DNA of 64,000 nucleotides from Knoellia sp031844405 (GTDB lineage Bacteria; Actinomycetota; Actinomycetes; Actinomycetales; Dermatophilaceae). The notes beneath the pieces are model-generated. The model was not told the DNA's origin. It made no database searches and saw only the letters and a list, made by a program, of their open reading frames with translations. Shown here piece after piece: positions 25,668-34,832 of this stretch; position 1 is the stretch's first letter; every line of letters starts with the position of its first letter. Made by a program: the position numbers and the translations under genes. The stretch covers positions 620,001-684,000 of the forward strand of contig JAUZVC010000003.1 in NCBI GenBank assembly GCA_031844405.1, read 5' to 3'.

Positions 25668-27131
25668 ATGACAGTGAGGTCAGAGCGAGTGGCGCCACAC
25701 CAGGCGCGAAGTCCGCGTATCGGCATCCTGGTGGTGGCCTACAACGCTGCCTCCACCTTGCGCGAGACGCTGGACCGCATCCCGTCTGCCTTCCGCGAGC
25801 AACTCGAGCACGTTCTCGTCTGTGACGACGCGAGCCAGGACGAGACCTACCAGATCGGACTCGAGTACAAGAGCGGGTCGCCCTTGCCGCTCACGGTCAT
25901 CAAGCACGTGCAGAACCTCCGCTACGGCGGCAACCAGAAGTTCGGCTACCGCTGGGCGATGGAGCAGGGCCTCGACATCGTCGTGCTCCTCCACGGCGAC
26001 GGGCAGTACGCCCCGGAGGTCATGCAGAGCATCGTCGACCCCCTTGTGAGCGGCGAGGCCGACGTCGTCATGGGTTCGCGGATGATGGAGCGGGGTTCCG
26101 CCCGTCAGGGCGGGATGCCGCTCTACAAGTACGTCGGAAACCGAGTGCTGACGACCGTCCAGAACTCGCTGACGGGAACATCGCTCACTGAGTGGCACAG
26201 CGGGTACCGCGCCTACCGCACGGACGCGCTGAGGGACATCCCGTTCGCCGAGTACTCCGACGACTTCGACTTCGACACCGAGATCATCCTGGGCATGCTC
26301 GCCGCGGGGAAGCGCATCGTCGAGGTACCCATCCCCACGTACTACGGGGACGAGATCTGCTACGTCAACGGTCTGGCGTATGCCCGTGATGTCACCGTTG
26401 ACGTGCTACGACACCGAGCGCGACAGATGGGGTTCGGCAGTGGTGCGGGGGCCGCCACGGAGGCCTACGAGGTCAAGCACAGTCCACATTCCTCGCACGG
26501 CCAGCTGCTCAGCTGGCTGACGGGGATACCGGCGTCATCGGTGCTCGACGTCGGGTGCTCGGATGGACACTTCGCGAGCCTGGTCCGCGCGATGGGCCAT
26601 CGCGTGGTCGGTGTGGACCTCGTCAAGCACGACGGCATCGCTGAGCGGGTCGACGGCTTCGTGGAGGCCGACCTCAACCAAGGCCTTCCGGTGGAGGCGG
26701 GCTCGGGGTACGACGTGGTCGTTGCCGGCGACGTCCTCGAGCACGTCATCGACCCGGATGCCCTGATGGCCGACATGGTCGGTCGTCTGGCGACCGATGG
26801 GCAGATCCTCGTGAGCGTTCCCAACTTCGGCCACTGGTACCCCCGCGCTCGGTCTGCCTCGGGAACCTTCGACTACGACCAGCGGGGGCCTCTGGACCGC
26901 GGCCATGTCCGCTTCTTCACCCGCCGCAGCTTTGAGCGCCTCATCGCGAACGCGGGTCTGAGGATCGTCGAACGACGGACCGTGGGCTCCCCCATCGACG
27001 TCCTCTCGCGCGGCGGCAGCTCCCTCCTTGGCCGTACCGCTCGGTACGCAGCAGCCATGGACCGCGCGGCCGTTCGACTGCGCCCCACCCTGTTCGGCTA
27101 CCAGTTCCTCTACAAGCTGGAACGGGTTTGA
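25668..27131 (+). CDS. Bifunctional GT2 glycosyltransferase - SAM methyltransferase fusion
   Basis: A 487-residue protein. The N-terminal GT-A domain (about 15-265) has GILVVAYNAASTL, VCDDASQDET and the DXD-like LHGDGQY, as in dolichyl-phosphate mannosyltransferase/DPM-like enzymes. The C-terminal class I methyltransferase (about 290-480) has VLDVGCSDGHFASL, VVAGDVLEHV and ILVSVPNFGHWYPR. GGAGAGGG lies just before ATG 25668 and is better spaced for GTG 25674; GTG 25638 has no binding site. A -10 box TAGGAT is at 25608-25613. The fusion implies that one glycan unit is both glycosylated and methylated. Confidence 0.87.
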   Translation: MTVRSERVAPHQARSPRIGILVVAYNAASTLRETLDRIPSAFREQLEHVLVCDDASQDETYQIGLEYKSGSPLPLTVIKHVQNLRYGGNQKFGYRWAMEQGLDIVVLLHGDGQYAPEVMQSIVDPLVSGEADVVMGSRMMERGSARQGGMPLYKYVGNRVLTTVQNSLTGTSLTEWHSGYRAYRTDALRDIPFAEYSDDFDFDTEIILGMLAAGKRIVEVPIPTYYGDEICYVNGLAYARDVTVDVLRHRARQMGFGSGAGAATEAYEVKHSPHSSHGQLLSWLTGIPASSVLDVGCSDGHFASLVRAMGHRVVGVDLVKHDGIAERVDGFVEADLNQGLPVEAGSGYDVVVAGDVLEHVIDPDALMADMVGRLATDGQILVSVPNFGHWYPRARSASGTFDYDQRGPLDRGHVRFFTRRSFERLIANAGLRIVERRTVGSPIDVLSRGGSSLLGRTARYAAAMDRAAVRLRPTLFGYQFLYKLERV

Positions 27132-29179
27132 GCCCTACCCCCAAGCCACGCCTTCGCACCACGTCGAACGCCGTCGGCCTTGCCCTGGGTGGTATCACCT
27201 ATCTCCTCGTCCTGCTCAACTTTCGACTGGACGTCCTGCGAACAGCGGTCGCCCAAGGTTTCGCATCGAACTTCTTCGACCTGCAGGCAACCGCCTTCCT
27301 CGACGGGCGGATCGCCGTCCCGGCCGGCGCGCTCGGCATCGAGAGCTTCGTGATCGACGGCAAGACCTACATGTACTTCCCGCCTTTTCCTGCTCTGCTC
27401 CGCGTCCCGATCCAAATGCTCACGCACGAGCTCGACGGTCGTCTCACGCTCCTGTCGATGGCGCTCGCCTGGGTGGTTCTGGCCGTCTTTGCCACACGTC
27501 TGCTCTGGCTCGTCCGGGAGTGCCTTCTGCCTGACACACCCTTGAGTCGGACGCAGGCCGTCATGGGAGCGATCGTCCTCGCGGGCATGACCGGCGGCAC
27601 CGTTCTGACGTTCGATGCGGCCCTGCCCTGGGTGTATCACGAGGTCTATCTGTGGGCCACCTCACTGGCCGTCACCTCTGCCTACTGGCTGCTTCGTGTC
27701 GCTCTCGATCCCAGCCGCACATCGATCTTCTGGCTCGGCGCGGCCATCCTCGGAACGGTGCTCACGAGGACGCCCGGGGGGTTGGCGATGAGTGGTACCG
27801 CAGTTCTGCTCGGAGCGTGGATCGTGTTGCGAGATCGTCGGGCAGGAGGCCCTGCGCGGTTGAGCCACGGAACCGGGACCGTCGCGGCCGGCCTCCTCCC
27901 GGCGGTGGTGTCCGTGGCCTACAACTGGACGAAGTTCGGTCACCCCTACCTGTTCCCGCTCGAGTCGCAGGTCTGGACCCAGGTCAACGCGCACCGGCGG
28001 GAGGCCCTCCAGGCCAACGGTGGAACCATCACCGGGTTCCAGTTCCTCGAGACCACGCTGACGAGCTACTTCCGTCCGGACGGCATCCGCTTCGTCGACT
28101 ACTTCCCCTTCATCACCCTCCCCGCAGAACCGCCCCGAGCTGTCGGCGGCGCCTTCATCGATCAGGCATACCGCACCGGCAGCGTTCCGTCCTTCATGCC
28201 GATGCTCGTCCTGCTCTGCCTTGCGGCGCTACCCGCTCTCATGAGTCGAGGTGTTCCCGAGCGAGCCTCTGCCTTGAGGTGGCCGGCTCTCGGCGCGGTA
28301 CTGGTCGGGGGGGCCGTCCTCGGTTACGGGTATCTCGCACATCGGTATACGAGCGATTTCGTGCCCGCTCTCATCGTCATGGGTGCCATCGGGGTGTGGT
28401 GGCTTGCTGGGTGGCTCCGTGGTGCAAGAGCGTGGCGCGCCGCAGTCGCCATCGCGGCCATGGCCGGGCTCTGTGCTTTCAGCCTGGCCGCCCAAGCAGC
28501 GACTGGCACCCACGTTGCGGCCCTGACGCACAGAGGCGACGAGCTGACCTCCTACCTCTCCCTTCAGGAGCGGCTGAGCGGCGGGCCGGACTCCCCTGTC
28601 GCCCGTCTCGTGTCGCGGTCCGACTCCCTCCCCGAAGGAGGGTCGGCTGACGACCTCCACGTCGTCGGCGACTGCGCCGCGTTGTACGTCAACACCGGCG
28701 ACCAGTACGAACCGTGGACACTCGTCGAACAGCGCGACATGACGGTGGTGGTGACCCCGACGTTCCTGGACTACCACCCGGGCCTGCTGAGGGTCTTCGA
28801 GCAGGACGGCGTCGAACGACGTCACGTGTCCCTCGAGTTCGACGCGGCTGCTCCACAGGCCCGTCTGGTCGTCGAGGACGACGACGGCAACTTCGTCGCA
28901 CCGTGGTTCGAGGTGGCTCGGGGTCGGCAGGTCTCCATCACGGCCCACGCCATCCCCGAGCTGTCACAGATCCGCCTCCGGGTGGACGACGACCCCCGAA
29001 GCGACCTGTATGTACCCACCGCCGAGTGGAACGAGGACTGGTACAGCGACCTCACGAGCCTGCGGTTCCTGCGTACGCATGACGGCGGCAGCCAGGCCCA
29101 CGCACGGGTCAGCAACCGGTGGGGGCCCGTTCCGGGCCTGTGCGGGCGCCTCACGAGCAACTCCGTCCTGACCCGATGA
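27128..29179 (+). CDS. Polytopic membrane protein, probable GT-C glycosyltransferase
   Basis: A 683-residue protein whose TTG start overlaps the GT2-fusion stop (TTGA). About ten spans cover 15-470. The first loop (FDLQATAFLDGRIAVP) carries acidic residues where GT-C enzymes bind lipid-phosphate sugars, and FNYFPP-like KTYMYFPPFPALL follows. The C-terminal 190 residues are soluble and probably outside, with beta-rich segments such as RLVVEDDDGNFVAPWFEV. No named family is recognised. Position between a DPM-like GT2 domain and a flippase suggests a transferase using a lipid-linked sugar. Confidence 0.6.
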   Translation: MSPTPKPRLRTTSNAVGLALGGITYLLVLLNFRLDVLRTAVAQGFASNFFDLQATAFLDGRIAVPAGALGIESFVIDGKTYMYFPPFPALLRVPIQMLTHELDGRLTLLSMALAWVVLAVFATRLLWLVRECLLPDTPLSRTQAVMGAIVLAGMTGGTVLTFDAALPWVYHEVYLWATSLAVTSAYWLLRVALDPSRTSIFWLGAAILGTVLTRTPGGLAMSGTAVLLGAWIVLRDRRAGGPARLSHGTGTVAAGLLPAVVSVAYNWTKFGHPYLFPLESQVWTQVNAHRREALQANGGTITGFQFLETTLTSYFRPDGIRFVDYFPFITLPAEPPRAVGGAFIDQAYRTGSVPSFMPMLVLLCLAALPALMSRGVPERASALRWPALGAVLVGGAVLGYGYLAHRYTSDFVPALIVMGAIGVWWLAGWLRGARAWRAAVAIAAMAGLCAFSLAAQAATGTHVAALTHRGDELTSYLSLQERLSGGPDSPVARLVSRSDSLPEGGSADDLHVVGDCAALYVNTGDQYEPWTLVEQRDMTVVVTPTFLDYHPGLLRVFEQDGVERRHVSLEFDAAAPQARLVVEDDDGNFVAPWFEVARGRQVSITAHAIPELSQIRLRVDDDPRSDLYVPTAEWNEDWYSDLTSLRFLRTHDGGSQAHARVSNRWGPVPGLCGRLTSNSVLTR

Positions 29180-30435
29180 CGCGCGACCCAAGAATGTCGA
29201 GTGACCCGGGCGCACGGCGCAGGACGCCGTCTCTGGGGCTCGGGGCGGTCGGCGCGGGAACGCTGGCCGCCAACGTCTTCGCCTACGCCCTCTTCCTCGT
29301 GCTCAACCGCGAGCTCGCTCCTGATGACCTCGGCGCCGTGGCCTCACTGCTCAACCTCGTCATCATCGCGGGGGTCGCTGCGCTCTCCACGCAGCTGGTC
29401 AGCGCCTGGCGGATGGCGCTGCGCCGCCCGGATGCCCCGGCCACAGCGCTTCGGACGGGTGCCGCGGTGGGGCTCGTCGTCACCGCAGTGGTCATCCTGT
29501 CCACGCCGCTGCTCATGTCGCTGCTCCACTTGGATGGACCGCTTCCTCTCGTTCTCGTGGCGGTCTCGATGCTGCCGACGTGCCTCACAGCGGGAGTGCA
29601 GGGGACCCTTCAGGGTGCCGAGCGATTCGTTGCCCTCGGGAGCGTCTACGCGTTGGTCTCCGTCCTGCGGACTGCCGGCGGCGCGACTGCCGCCTGGCTC
29701 GGCTGGGGCGTCACCGGGGTCATGGCCCTCACGGCGCTGGCCTCTTGGCTTGCCGCCGCTGGCGCCCTGCTCCTCGTGCGGGGCCACCTCCGTCGCAGCC
29801 TCGACCCGGCCGTTCCCACCCAGGTGCGCCGGGTGCTCGCCGGGATGGCCGGCACCTCCGCACTGCTCGTCGCGTCGACGATCGACACCCCCGTCGCCCG
29901 CCATGTCCTCCCCGGTGAGGACTCCGGCGCGTATGCCGTCCTCAGCCTCTTCGCGAAGGCCGCCTTCTGGGGTCCGGCGTTCCTCGTCACCGTCCTCTAT
30001 CCGGGCATGTCGCGGGCCCGGGGTGCGCGCCCGCTCCTCCTCGCGCTGGCTGGGACCGGCGCCATCGTCACGGTCGGTGTCGCCTTCTCGGCCCTGCTGT
30101 CGCGGCCCCTCGTCCGGGTCGTCGGAGGTGCCGGCTACGAGCACCTCGCCGGGCTCGTGCCCGCGTTCACCGCGCTCGGCGGCGCCTGGGCGCTCTCGCA
30201 GGTCCTGGTCTTCTGGGGTGCGGCCCGTGGGCGGCACGTCGTCGGCTACCTCGTGTGGACGGCCGTCGGACTGGCCACTGTCGTCGTCGTCGGATGGCGG
30301 CACGACACGGTGGGCGAGGTGGCGACGACCTTCCTCACGGCCTCCTTGGTCGTCGCCGTCGTCGGCACCCTCGTCAGCCTGCCGCGTCACGCGACGCCCG
30401 GCGGGTCGGACGCTCCCCCGGTCACCAGCGCCTGA
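29176..30435 (+). CDS. Polysaccharide flippase-like (Wzx/MATE-type) membrane protein
   Basis: A 419-residue protein with about 12 spans. The opening AVGAGTLAANVFAYALFLVL, ELAPDDLGAVASLLNLV and the repeated paired-helix layout match oligosaccharide flippases (MOP superfamily). It would move lipid-linked glycan units across the membrane for the enzymes of this island. ATG 29176 overlaps the preceding TGA, making it the third coupled gene after the GT2 fusion. Its last 14 bases overlap a convergent small membrane-protein gene. Confidence 0.8.
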   Translation: MTRDPRMSSDPGARRRTPSLGLGAVGAGTLAANVFAYALFLVLNRELAPDDLGAVASLLNLVIIAGVAALSTQLVSAWRMALRRPDAPATALRTGAAVGLVVTAVVILSTPLLMSLLHLDGPLPLVLVAVSMLPTCLTAGVQGTLQGAERFVALGSVYALVSVLRTAGGATAAWLGWGVTGVMALTALASWLAAAGALLLVRGHLRRSLDPAVPTQVRRVLAGMAGTSALLVASTIDTPVARHVLPGEDSGAYAVLSLFAKAAFWGPAFLVTVLYPGMSRARGARPLLLALAGTGAIVTVGVAFSALLSRPLVRVVGGAGYEHLAGLVPAFTALGGAWALSQVLVFWGAARGRHVVGYLVWTAVGLATVVVVGWRHDTVGEVATTFLTASLVVAVVGTLVSLPRHATPGGSDAPPVTSA

Positions 30436-30820
30436 CGCCGCGGTCACCCGGTCGCTCGTCGTCGGGTCCGATGTCGACCCGTGGGGCGACGGCCGTGCCG
30501 ACCGTGGCGCCGACGACGAGGGCGAGCAGGAGACCGACGAGTGGACGCTGGTCGACGGGGATGAGGTCCCACACCGCCATCGTCGTGAGGATGAGCAGGA
30601 CGAGCCAGAGGAGACCGGCACTCATCGGTGCGCCCCCCGGGTCCGGACGCCGCCTCAGCGCGACGACGAGGGTCACGACGACTAAGCCGCAGACCGCCGA
30701 CGTGACGAGGAGCCTCGGTCCGATGCCCCCGTCACTGGTGTAGCGGGCAAGGGACGCCCACGCGCTCACGACGGCGGTCAGCAGGCCGATGGCGACGTTG
30801 ACCGCCTTCGTGATCGTCAT
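30422..30820 (-). CDS. Small four-span membrane protein of unknown function
   Basis: A 132-residue protein with four predicted spans (about 6-24, 34-55, 67-87, 93-111) and a charged tail (DIGPDDERPGDRG). No family is recognised. GGAG precedes the ATG by about eight bases. The 14-base convergent overlap with the flippase gene and lack of an operon partner leave its role open. Codon use and length support a real gene. Confidence 0.65.
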   Translation of the reverse strand: MTITKAVNVAIGLLTAVVSAWASLARYTSDGGIGPRLLVTSAVCGLVVVTLVVALRRRPDPGGAPMSAGLLWLVLLILTTMAVWDLIPVDQRPLVGLLLALVVGATVGTAVAPRVDIGPDDERPGDRGVRRW

Positions 30821-30906
30821 GGCGCGCTCCGTCCGGTCGCCGGCCGACGGCGCCGGACGTCCTGCACGGTCGCCGGAGCCGCTGACCGCAGACTACGACC
30901 GCGCGA

Positions 30907-30952
30907 CGCCGGGCGGCCCCGGATCGACCAAGGTCGCCCGAGCCGCCCGGCG
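30907..30952. terminator. Hairpin terminator of polA
   Basis: CGCCGGGCGGC (30907-30917) pairs perfectly with GCCGCCCGGCG (30942-30952), two bases past the polA stop codon. A long 24-base loop separates the arms. Confidence 0.65.
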
Positions 30953-30954
30953 GC

Positions 30955-33627
30955 TCAGTGCGCGGCGTCGTGCCAGCTGCGGCCGAGACCGACGCTGACG
31001 TCGAGCGGGACGTCCATCTCGATGGCGTTGCCCATCTCGCGGCGCACGAGCGCCTCGACGTCCTCGCGCTCGCCCTGGGCGATCTCGAGGACGAGCTCGT
31101 CGTGGACCTGGAGCAGCATGCGCGACTTCGCGCCGGACTCGTGCAGTGCTTTGTCGACACCCATCATCGCGAGCTTGATGATGTCGGCCGCCGAGCCCTG
31201 GATCGGGGCGTTGAGCGCCATCCGCTCGGCACCCTCACGGCGCTGCCGGTTGTCGCTCGTGAGGTCGGGCAGGTAGCGGCGACGGCCGAGCATGGTCGCG
31301 GTGTAGCCGGTGGCGCGCGCCTCGGCCACGACCTCGCGGAGGTAGTCGCGCACCCCGCCGAAGCGCGCGAAGTACTCGTCCATGAGTCCCTGCGCCTCGC
31401 CGGTCGAGATCGTCAGCTGCTTCGAGAGGCCGAAGGCGGACAGGCCGTAGGCGAGGCCGTAGCTCATCGCCTTGACCTTGGCGCGCATCTCGGTCGTGAC
31501 GTCCTCCGGTGCCACCGAGAAGACCCGCGCGCCGACGAACCGGTGCAGGTCCTCGCCCGTCCGGAACGCCTCGATGAGTCCCTCGTCGCCGGACAGGTGC
31601 GCCATGATCCGCATCTCGATCTGGCTGTAGTCGGCGCTCATGAGCGACTCGTAGCCCTCGCCGACGACGAAGACGTCGCGGATGCGACGGCCCTCCTCGG
31701 TGCGGATCGGGACGTTCTGAAGGTTCGGGTCGGTCGAGCTCAGTCGCCCCGTCGCGGCGATCGTCTGGATGTAGGTCGTGTGGATCCGCTGGTCCTCGGC
31801 CACCGACTTGATGAGGCCCTCGACGGTGATCCGCAGACGCGTGGCGTCGCGGTGGCGCAGCAGCGCCTCGAGGAAGGGGTGCTCGGTCTTGACGAAGAGG
31901 TCGTTGAGCGCATCGGCGTCGGTCGTGTAGCCGGTCTTGGTCCGCCGAGTCTTGGGCAGGCCGAGCGTCTCGAAGAGCACGGTCTGGAGCTGCTTGGGTG
32001 AGCCGAGGTTGATCTCGTCGCCGCCGATGGCGTCGTAGGCGTCGAGCTGGGCCTCGCGCACCTTGGCGGCGAAGTCGGCCTCCAGCGCGCTCAGGGCGTC
32101 GGTGTCGACCGCGATGCCGGTGCGCTCCATCGACGCGAGGATCTCGACGAGCGGCAGCTCGAGGTCGCGGAGGAGCTCGGTGCCGCCGGTGGACTCCAGC
32201 TGCTCGGCCAGCGGCACCGAGAGGTCGAGCACGGCGCGGGCGCGGACCATGGCGTCCTGGCCGACGACCTCGTCCTCGGTGCCGAGGTCGAGCATCCCCT
32301 GACCACCGGCCGGGGCCTCCGCCTTGAGCTCGCGGCCGAGGTGGCGGACGACGAGGTCGGCGAGGTCGAAGCTGCGCTGGTCGGGCTTGACCAGGTAGGC
32401 CGCGAGGGCGGTGTCCATCGCAACGCCACGGACCGGCATACCGCGCGCGGCCAGCGCGTGCGACTGGCCCTTGAGGTCGTGGAGGACCTTGGGTCGGGAC
32501 GCGTCGGCGAGCCAGTCGGCGAGCGCCTTCTCGCCGGTCTCGTCGAGCTCGGCGACGTCGACGTAGGCCGCGGCGTTGCCGGCGGTGGCGAGGCCGATCG
32601 CGATGACGTCACCGGTCCCCCTGCCCCAGGAGCCGACGACGTGGACGCCGGTCGGCTCGGACCCGATGGCGTGCTCGTCGAGCCAGGCCTGGACGTCGGC
32701 GGAGGTGAGCACCGACGCGTCGAGGTCGAACCCGCCCTCGGCCTCGTCGGGCGCGGCGTCGAAGGTCTCGAAGAGCCGCTCTCGCAGCACTCGGAACTCG
32801 AGGCCGTCGAAGACCTTGTGGACCTCCTCGCGGTCCCACGTGGCGCGCTCCAGGTCGGCGATCGTCACCGGCAGGGTGAGGTCTCGCACGAGCTGGTTGA
32901 GGCGCCGGTTGCGCAGGACGCCGCTGAGGTGCTCACGCAGCGACTCCCCCGCCTTGCCCTTGATCTCGTCGGCGTGGGCGACGACTCCGGCGAGGTCGCC
33001 GTAGAGGCCGAGCCACTTCGCGGCCGTCTTGGGGCCCACCCCCGGCACGCCGGGGAGGTTGTCGCTCGTCTCGCCGACGAGGGCGGCGAGGTCGCTGTAG
33101 CGCTCCGGCGGCACGAGGTACTTCTCCTCGACGGCCTTGGGGTCCATCCGCCAGACGTCCGAGACGCCGCGGACGGGGTAGATGAGCGAGACCTTGTCGG
33201 TGACGAGCTGGAAGGCGTCGCGGTCGCCCGTGCAGATGACGACCTCCATGCCCTCGGCCTCGGCCATCGTCGTCAGGGTGGCGATGACGTCGTCGGCCTC
33301 GAAGCCGTCGACCTCGACGTGCTTGATGCGCAGGGCGTCGAGGACCTCGCGCACGAGCGCCACCTGGCCCTGGAACTCGCTCGGGGTGCTCGACCGGGTC
33401 GCCTTGTAGTCGGCGTACTCCTCGGAACGGAACGTCTGGCGGGACACGTCGAACGCGACCGCCACATGCGTGGGCGCCTCGTCACGCAGGACGTTGATGA
33501 GCATCGAGGTGAACCCGTAGACGCCGTTGGTGTGCTGGCCCGTGCTCGTCGAGAAGTTCTCCACCGGCAACGCGAAGAACGCGCGGTAGGCAAGGGAATG
33601 ACCGTCGAGGAGAAGGAGGCGACTCAC
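30955..33627 (-). CDS. polA: DNA polymerase I
   Basis: An 890-residue repair and gap-filling polymerase. The 5' nuclease domain (about 1-310) starts LLLLDGHSLAYRAFF and has CTGDRDAFQL and GVPGVGPKTAAKWL. The middle domain (about 320-500) lacks the Asp-x-Glu metal ligands of the 3'-5' exonuclease, as is usual in Actinobacteria. The polymerase domain has motif A SADYSQIEMRIMAHL, motif B RAKVKAMSYGLAYGLS and motif C LLQVHDELVLE. The GTG at 33627 is seven bases after TAGGCT and has no binding site, so it is probably leaderless. Longer upstream ORF starts cross the divergent promoter. Confidence 0.97.
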   Translation of the reverse strand: MSRLLLLDGHSLAYRAFFALPVENFSTSTGQHTNGVYGFTSMLINVLRDEAPTHVAVAFDVSRQTFRSEEYADYKATRSSTPSEFQGQVALVREVLDALRIKHVEVDGFEADDVIATLTTMAEAEGMEVVICTGDRDAFQLVTDKVSLIYPVRGVSDVWRMDPKAVEEKYLVPPERYSDLAALVGETSDNLPGVPGVGPKTAAKWLGLYGDLAGVVAHADEIKGKAGESLREHLSGVLRNRRLNQLVRDLTLPVTIADLERATWDREEVHKVFDGLEFRVLRERLFETFDAAPDEAEGGFDLDASVLTSADVQAWLDEHAIGSEPTGVHVVGSWGRGTGDVIAIGLATAGNAAAYVDVAELDETGEKALADWLADASRPKVLHDLKGQSHALAARGMPVRGVAMDTALAAYLVKPDQRSFDLADLVVRHLGRELKAEAPAGGQGMLDLGTEDEVVGQDAMVRARAVLDLSVPLAEQLESTGGTELLRDLELPLVEILASMERTGIAVDTDALSALEADFAAKVREAQLDAYDAIGGDEINLGSPKQLQTVLFETLGLPKTRRTKTGYTTDADALNDLFVKTEHPFLEALLRHRDATRLRITVEGLIKSVAEDQRIHTTYIQTIAATGRLSSTDPNLQNVPIRTEEGRRIRDVFVVGEGYESLMSADYSQIEMRIMAHLSGDEGLIEAFRTGEDLHRFVGARVFSVAPEDVTTEMRAKVKAMSYGLAYGLSAFGLSKQLTISTGEAQGLMDEYFARFGGVRDYLREVVAEARATGYTATMLGRRRYLPDLTSDNRQRREGAERMALNAPIQGSAADIIKLAMMGVDKALHESGAKSRMLLQVHDELVLEIAQGEREDVEALVRREMGNAIEMDVPLDVSVGLGRSWHDAAH

Positions 33628-33634
33628 ACGTGGC

Positions 33635-33640
33635 AGCCTA
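33635..33640 (-). promoter_or_regulatory. Leaderless -10 box of polA
   Basis: TAGGCT on the complement, seven bases before GTG 33627; no ribosome binding site is visible. Confidence 0.5.
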
Positions 33641-33675
33641 TGGCCAGCCCCCGACAGCAGAGAAGGCGACCACTC

Positions 33676-34110
33676 ATGAGCAGCGCGCACCCGGACGTCA
33701 TGGCCCTCGTCGAGCAGATGAAGGCGCTCAACCCGACGTCCCTCCTCCACCGCATGGGCATCGAGGTCACCGAGGCGGCACGCGACCGGCTCGTCGCGAC
33801 GATGCCCGTCGAGGGCAACACCCAGCCCTACGGACTGCTCCACGGCGGCGCGTCGGTCGTTCTCGCGGAGACGCTCGGCTCCATCGGCTCGGCCATCCAC
33901 GCCGGCCCCGACCGCATCGTCGTCGGGACCGACATCAACGCCACCCACCACCGCGCCGCGCGCAGCGGTCTCGTCACCGGCGTGGCCACGCCGATCTCGC
34001 TCGGCAACACCCTGTGCTCGTGGGAGGTCGTCGTCACCGACGAGGACGGCCGGCGCGTCTGCACGTCGCGGATCACGTGCCTCGTCCGCGAGGCCCCTCC
34101 CGGCGCCTGA
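33676..34110 (+). CDS. PaaI-type hotdog-fold thioesterase
   Basis: A 144-residue acyl-CoA thioesterase. The family signature is QPYGLLHGGASVVLAETLGS, with the conserved HGG and the catalytic acidic residue in LAETLGS; HHRAARSGLVTG and the terminal strand follow. MenI (1,4-dihydroxy-2-naphthoyl-CoA hydrolase) and PaaI share this layout, so the exact substrate is open. The ATG is preceded by GAGAAGG. It is divergent from polA (48 bases between starts), and its 3' end lies four bases from a long inverted repeat. Confidence 0.88.
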   Translation: MSSAHPDVMALVEQMKALNPTSLLHRMGIEVTEAARDRLVATMPVEGNTQPYGLLHGGASVVLAETLGSIGSAIHAGPDRIVVGTDINATHHRAARSGLVTGVATPISLGNTLCSWEVVVTDEDGRRVCTSRITCLVREAPPGA

Positions 34111-34113
34111 CCT

Positions 34114-34175
34114 CTTCTTGCCAGTTCCAGCGGGCCGGTCCGTCAGGACCACGGACCGCTGGAACTGGCAAGAAG
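34114..34175. repeat. Inverted repeat with perfect 19-bp arms (TTGCCAGTTCCAGCG family)
   Basis: Arms at 34114-34132 and 34157-34175 are exact inverted copies, with a further 5-bp inner stem (34137-34141 with 34153-34157, overlapping the arm edge by one base). The arm core TTGCCAGTTCCAGCG recurs with one change in the inverted repeat at 63206-63282. Here it lies between convergent genes and could be a bidirectional terminator, but the shared arm sequence suggests a repeated element family. Confidence 0.8.
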
Positions 34176-34185
34176 TCGTGCTGCT

Positions 34186-34746
34186 TCAGCTGGCGCGCGA
34201 CTCCGCGCGCAGCGAGCGCCGGCGGCGGATGAGGTGCTCGACCGCCGAACCCACCCCGCCCTGGGGCGAGAGGCGGCGGCGCAGGGCCCCCGTCCCGACG
34301 ACGCGGCGGACGATGACCGAGGAGAACCCCAGCCGGGCGAAGAAGCGGTGCGCCTCGCGGCTCTGGGTCGGCACGTTGCTCACGATGACCTCGGAACCGG
34401 CGCGCTCGGCGTGGCCGACGACGGCGCAGAGGAGCGAGCGAGCCACGCCGTGGCGGCGGGCCGACGGGTCGACGTAGAGCTGCTCGACCGCGATCTCGGG
34501 CTCGGGGCTGAGGCCGAAGGGGTTCTCCGACGTCATGACGTAGCCGACGGGCCGGCCGTCGAGGCGGGCCACGTGGGCACACACCTCGGGGCGCTCGAGG
34601 GCGGCGACGAAGCGACCGTCGTTGGCGAAGCGGGTCGCCACCTCCAGGGGCACACCGGCATCGACCTTGGCCGCCAGCCAGAGCCCCACCAGGTCGTCGA
34701 GGTCGTCCCTGCGCACGGCAGACACCTCGACCATGTTGCGCGCCAC
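34186..34746 (-). CDS. GNAT family N-acetyltransferase
   Basis: A 186-residue acetyl-CoA-dependent acetyltransferase. The acetyl-CoA-binding motif A is seen in AVEQLYVDPSARRHGVARSL, with motif B in AHRFFARLGFSSV. GTG 34746 is chosen because GAGGAGG ends six bases upstream; ATG 34734 is an alternative. The basic C-terminal tail (HLIRRRRSLRAESRAS) is unusual for the family and may bind nucleic acid or a ribosomal target, which is speculation. The substrate is unknown. Confidence 0.82.
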   Translation of the reverse strand: MARNMVEVSAVRRDDLDDLVGLWLAAKVDAGVPLEVATRFANDGRFVAALERPEVCAHVARLDGRPVGYVMTSENPFGLSPEPEIAVEQLYVDPSARRHGVARSLLCAVVGHAERAGSEVIVSNVPTQSREAHRFFARLGFSSVIVRRVVGTGALRRRLSPQGGVGSAVEHLIRRRRSLRAESRAS

Positions 34747-34832
34747 TGGCGCCTCCTCGACTGCACAGCCCCCTGCGCAATGACATCCCGACATTACGGG
34801 GCGGTAGGTCCGCGCGGAAGGCCTTGGCGGGA

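Noticed and set aside
30955..33627. Loss of 3'-5' exonuclease residues in Pol I as unusual
   Set aside because: Actinobacterial Pol I proteins generally lack these residues, so it is expected here.
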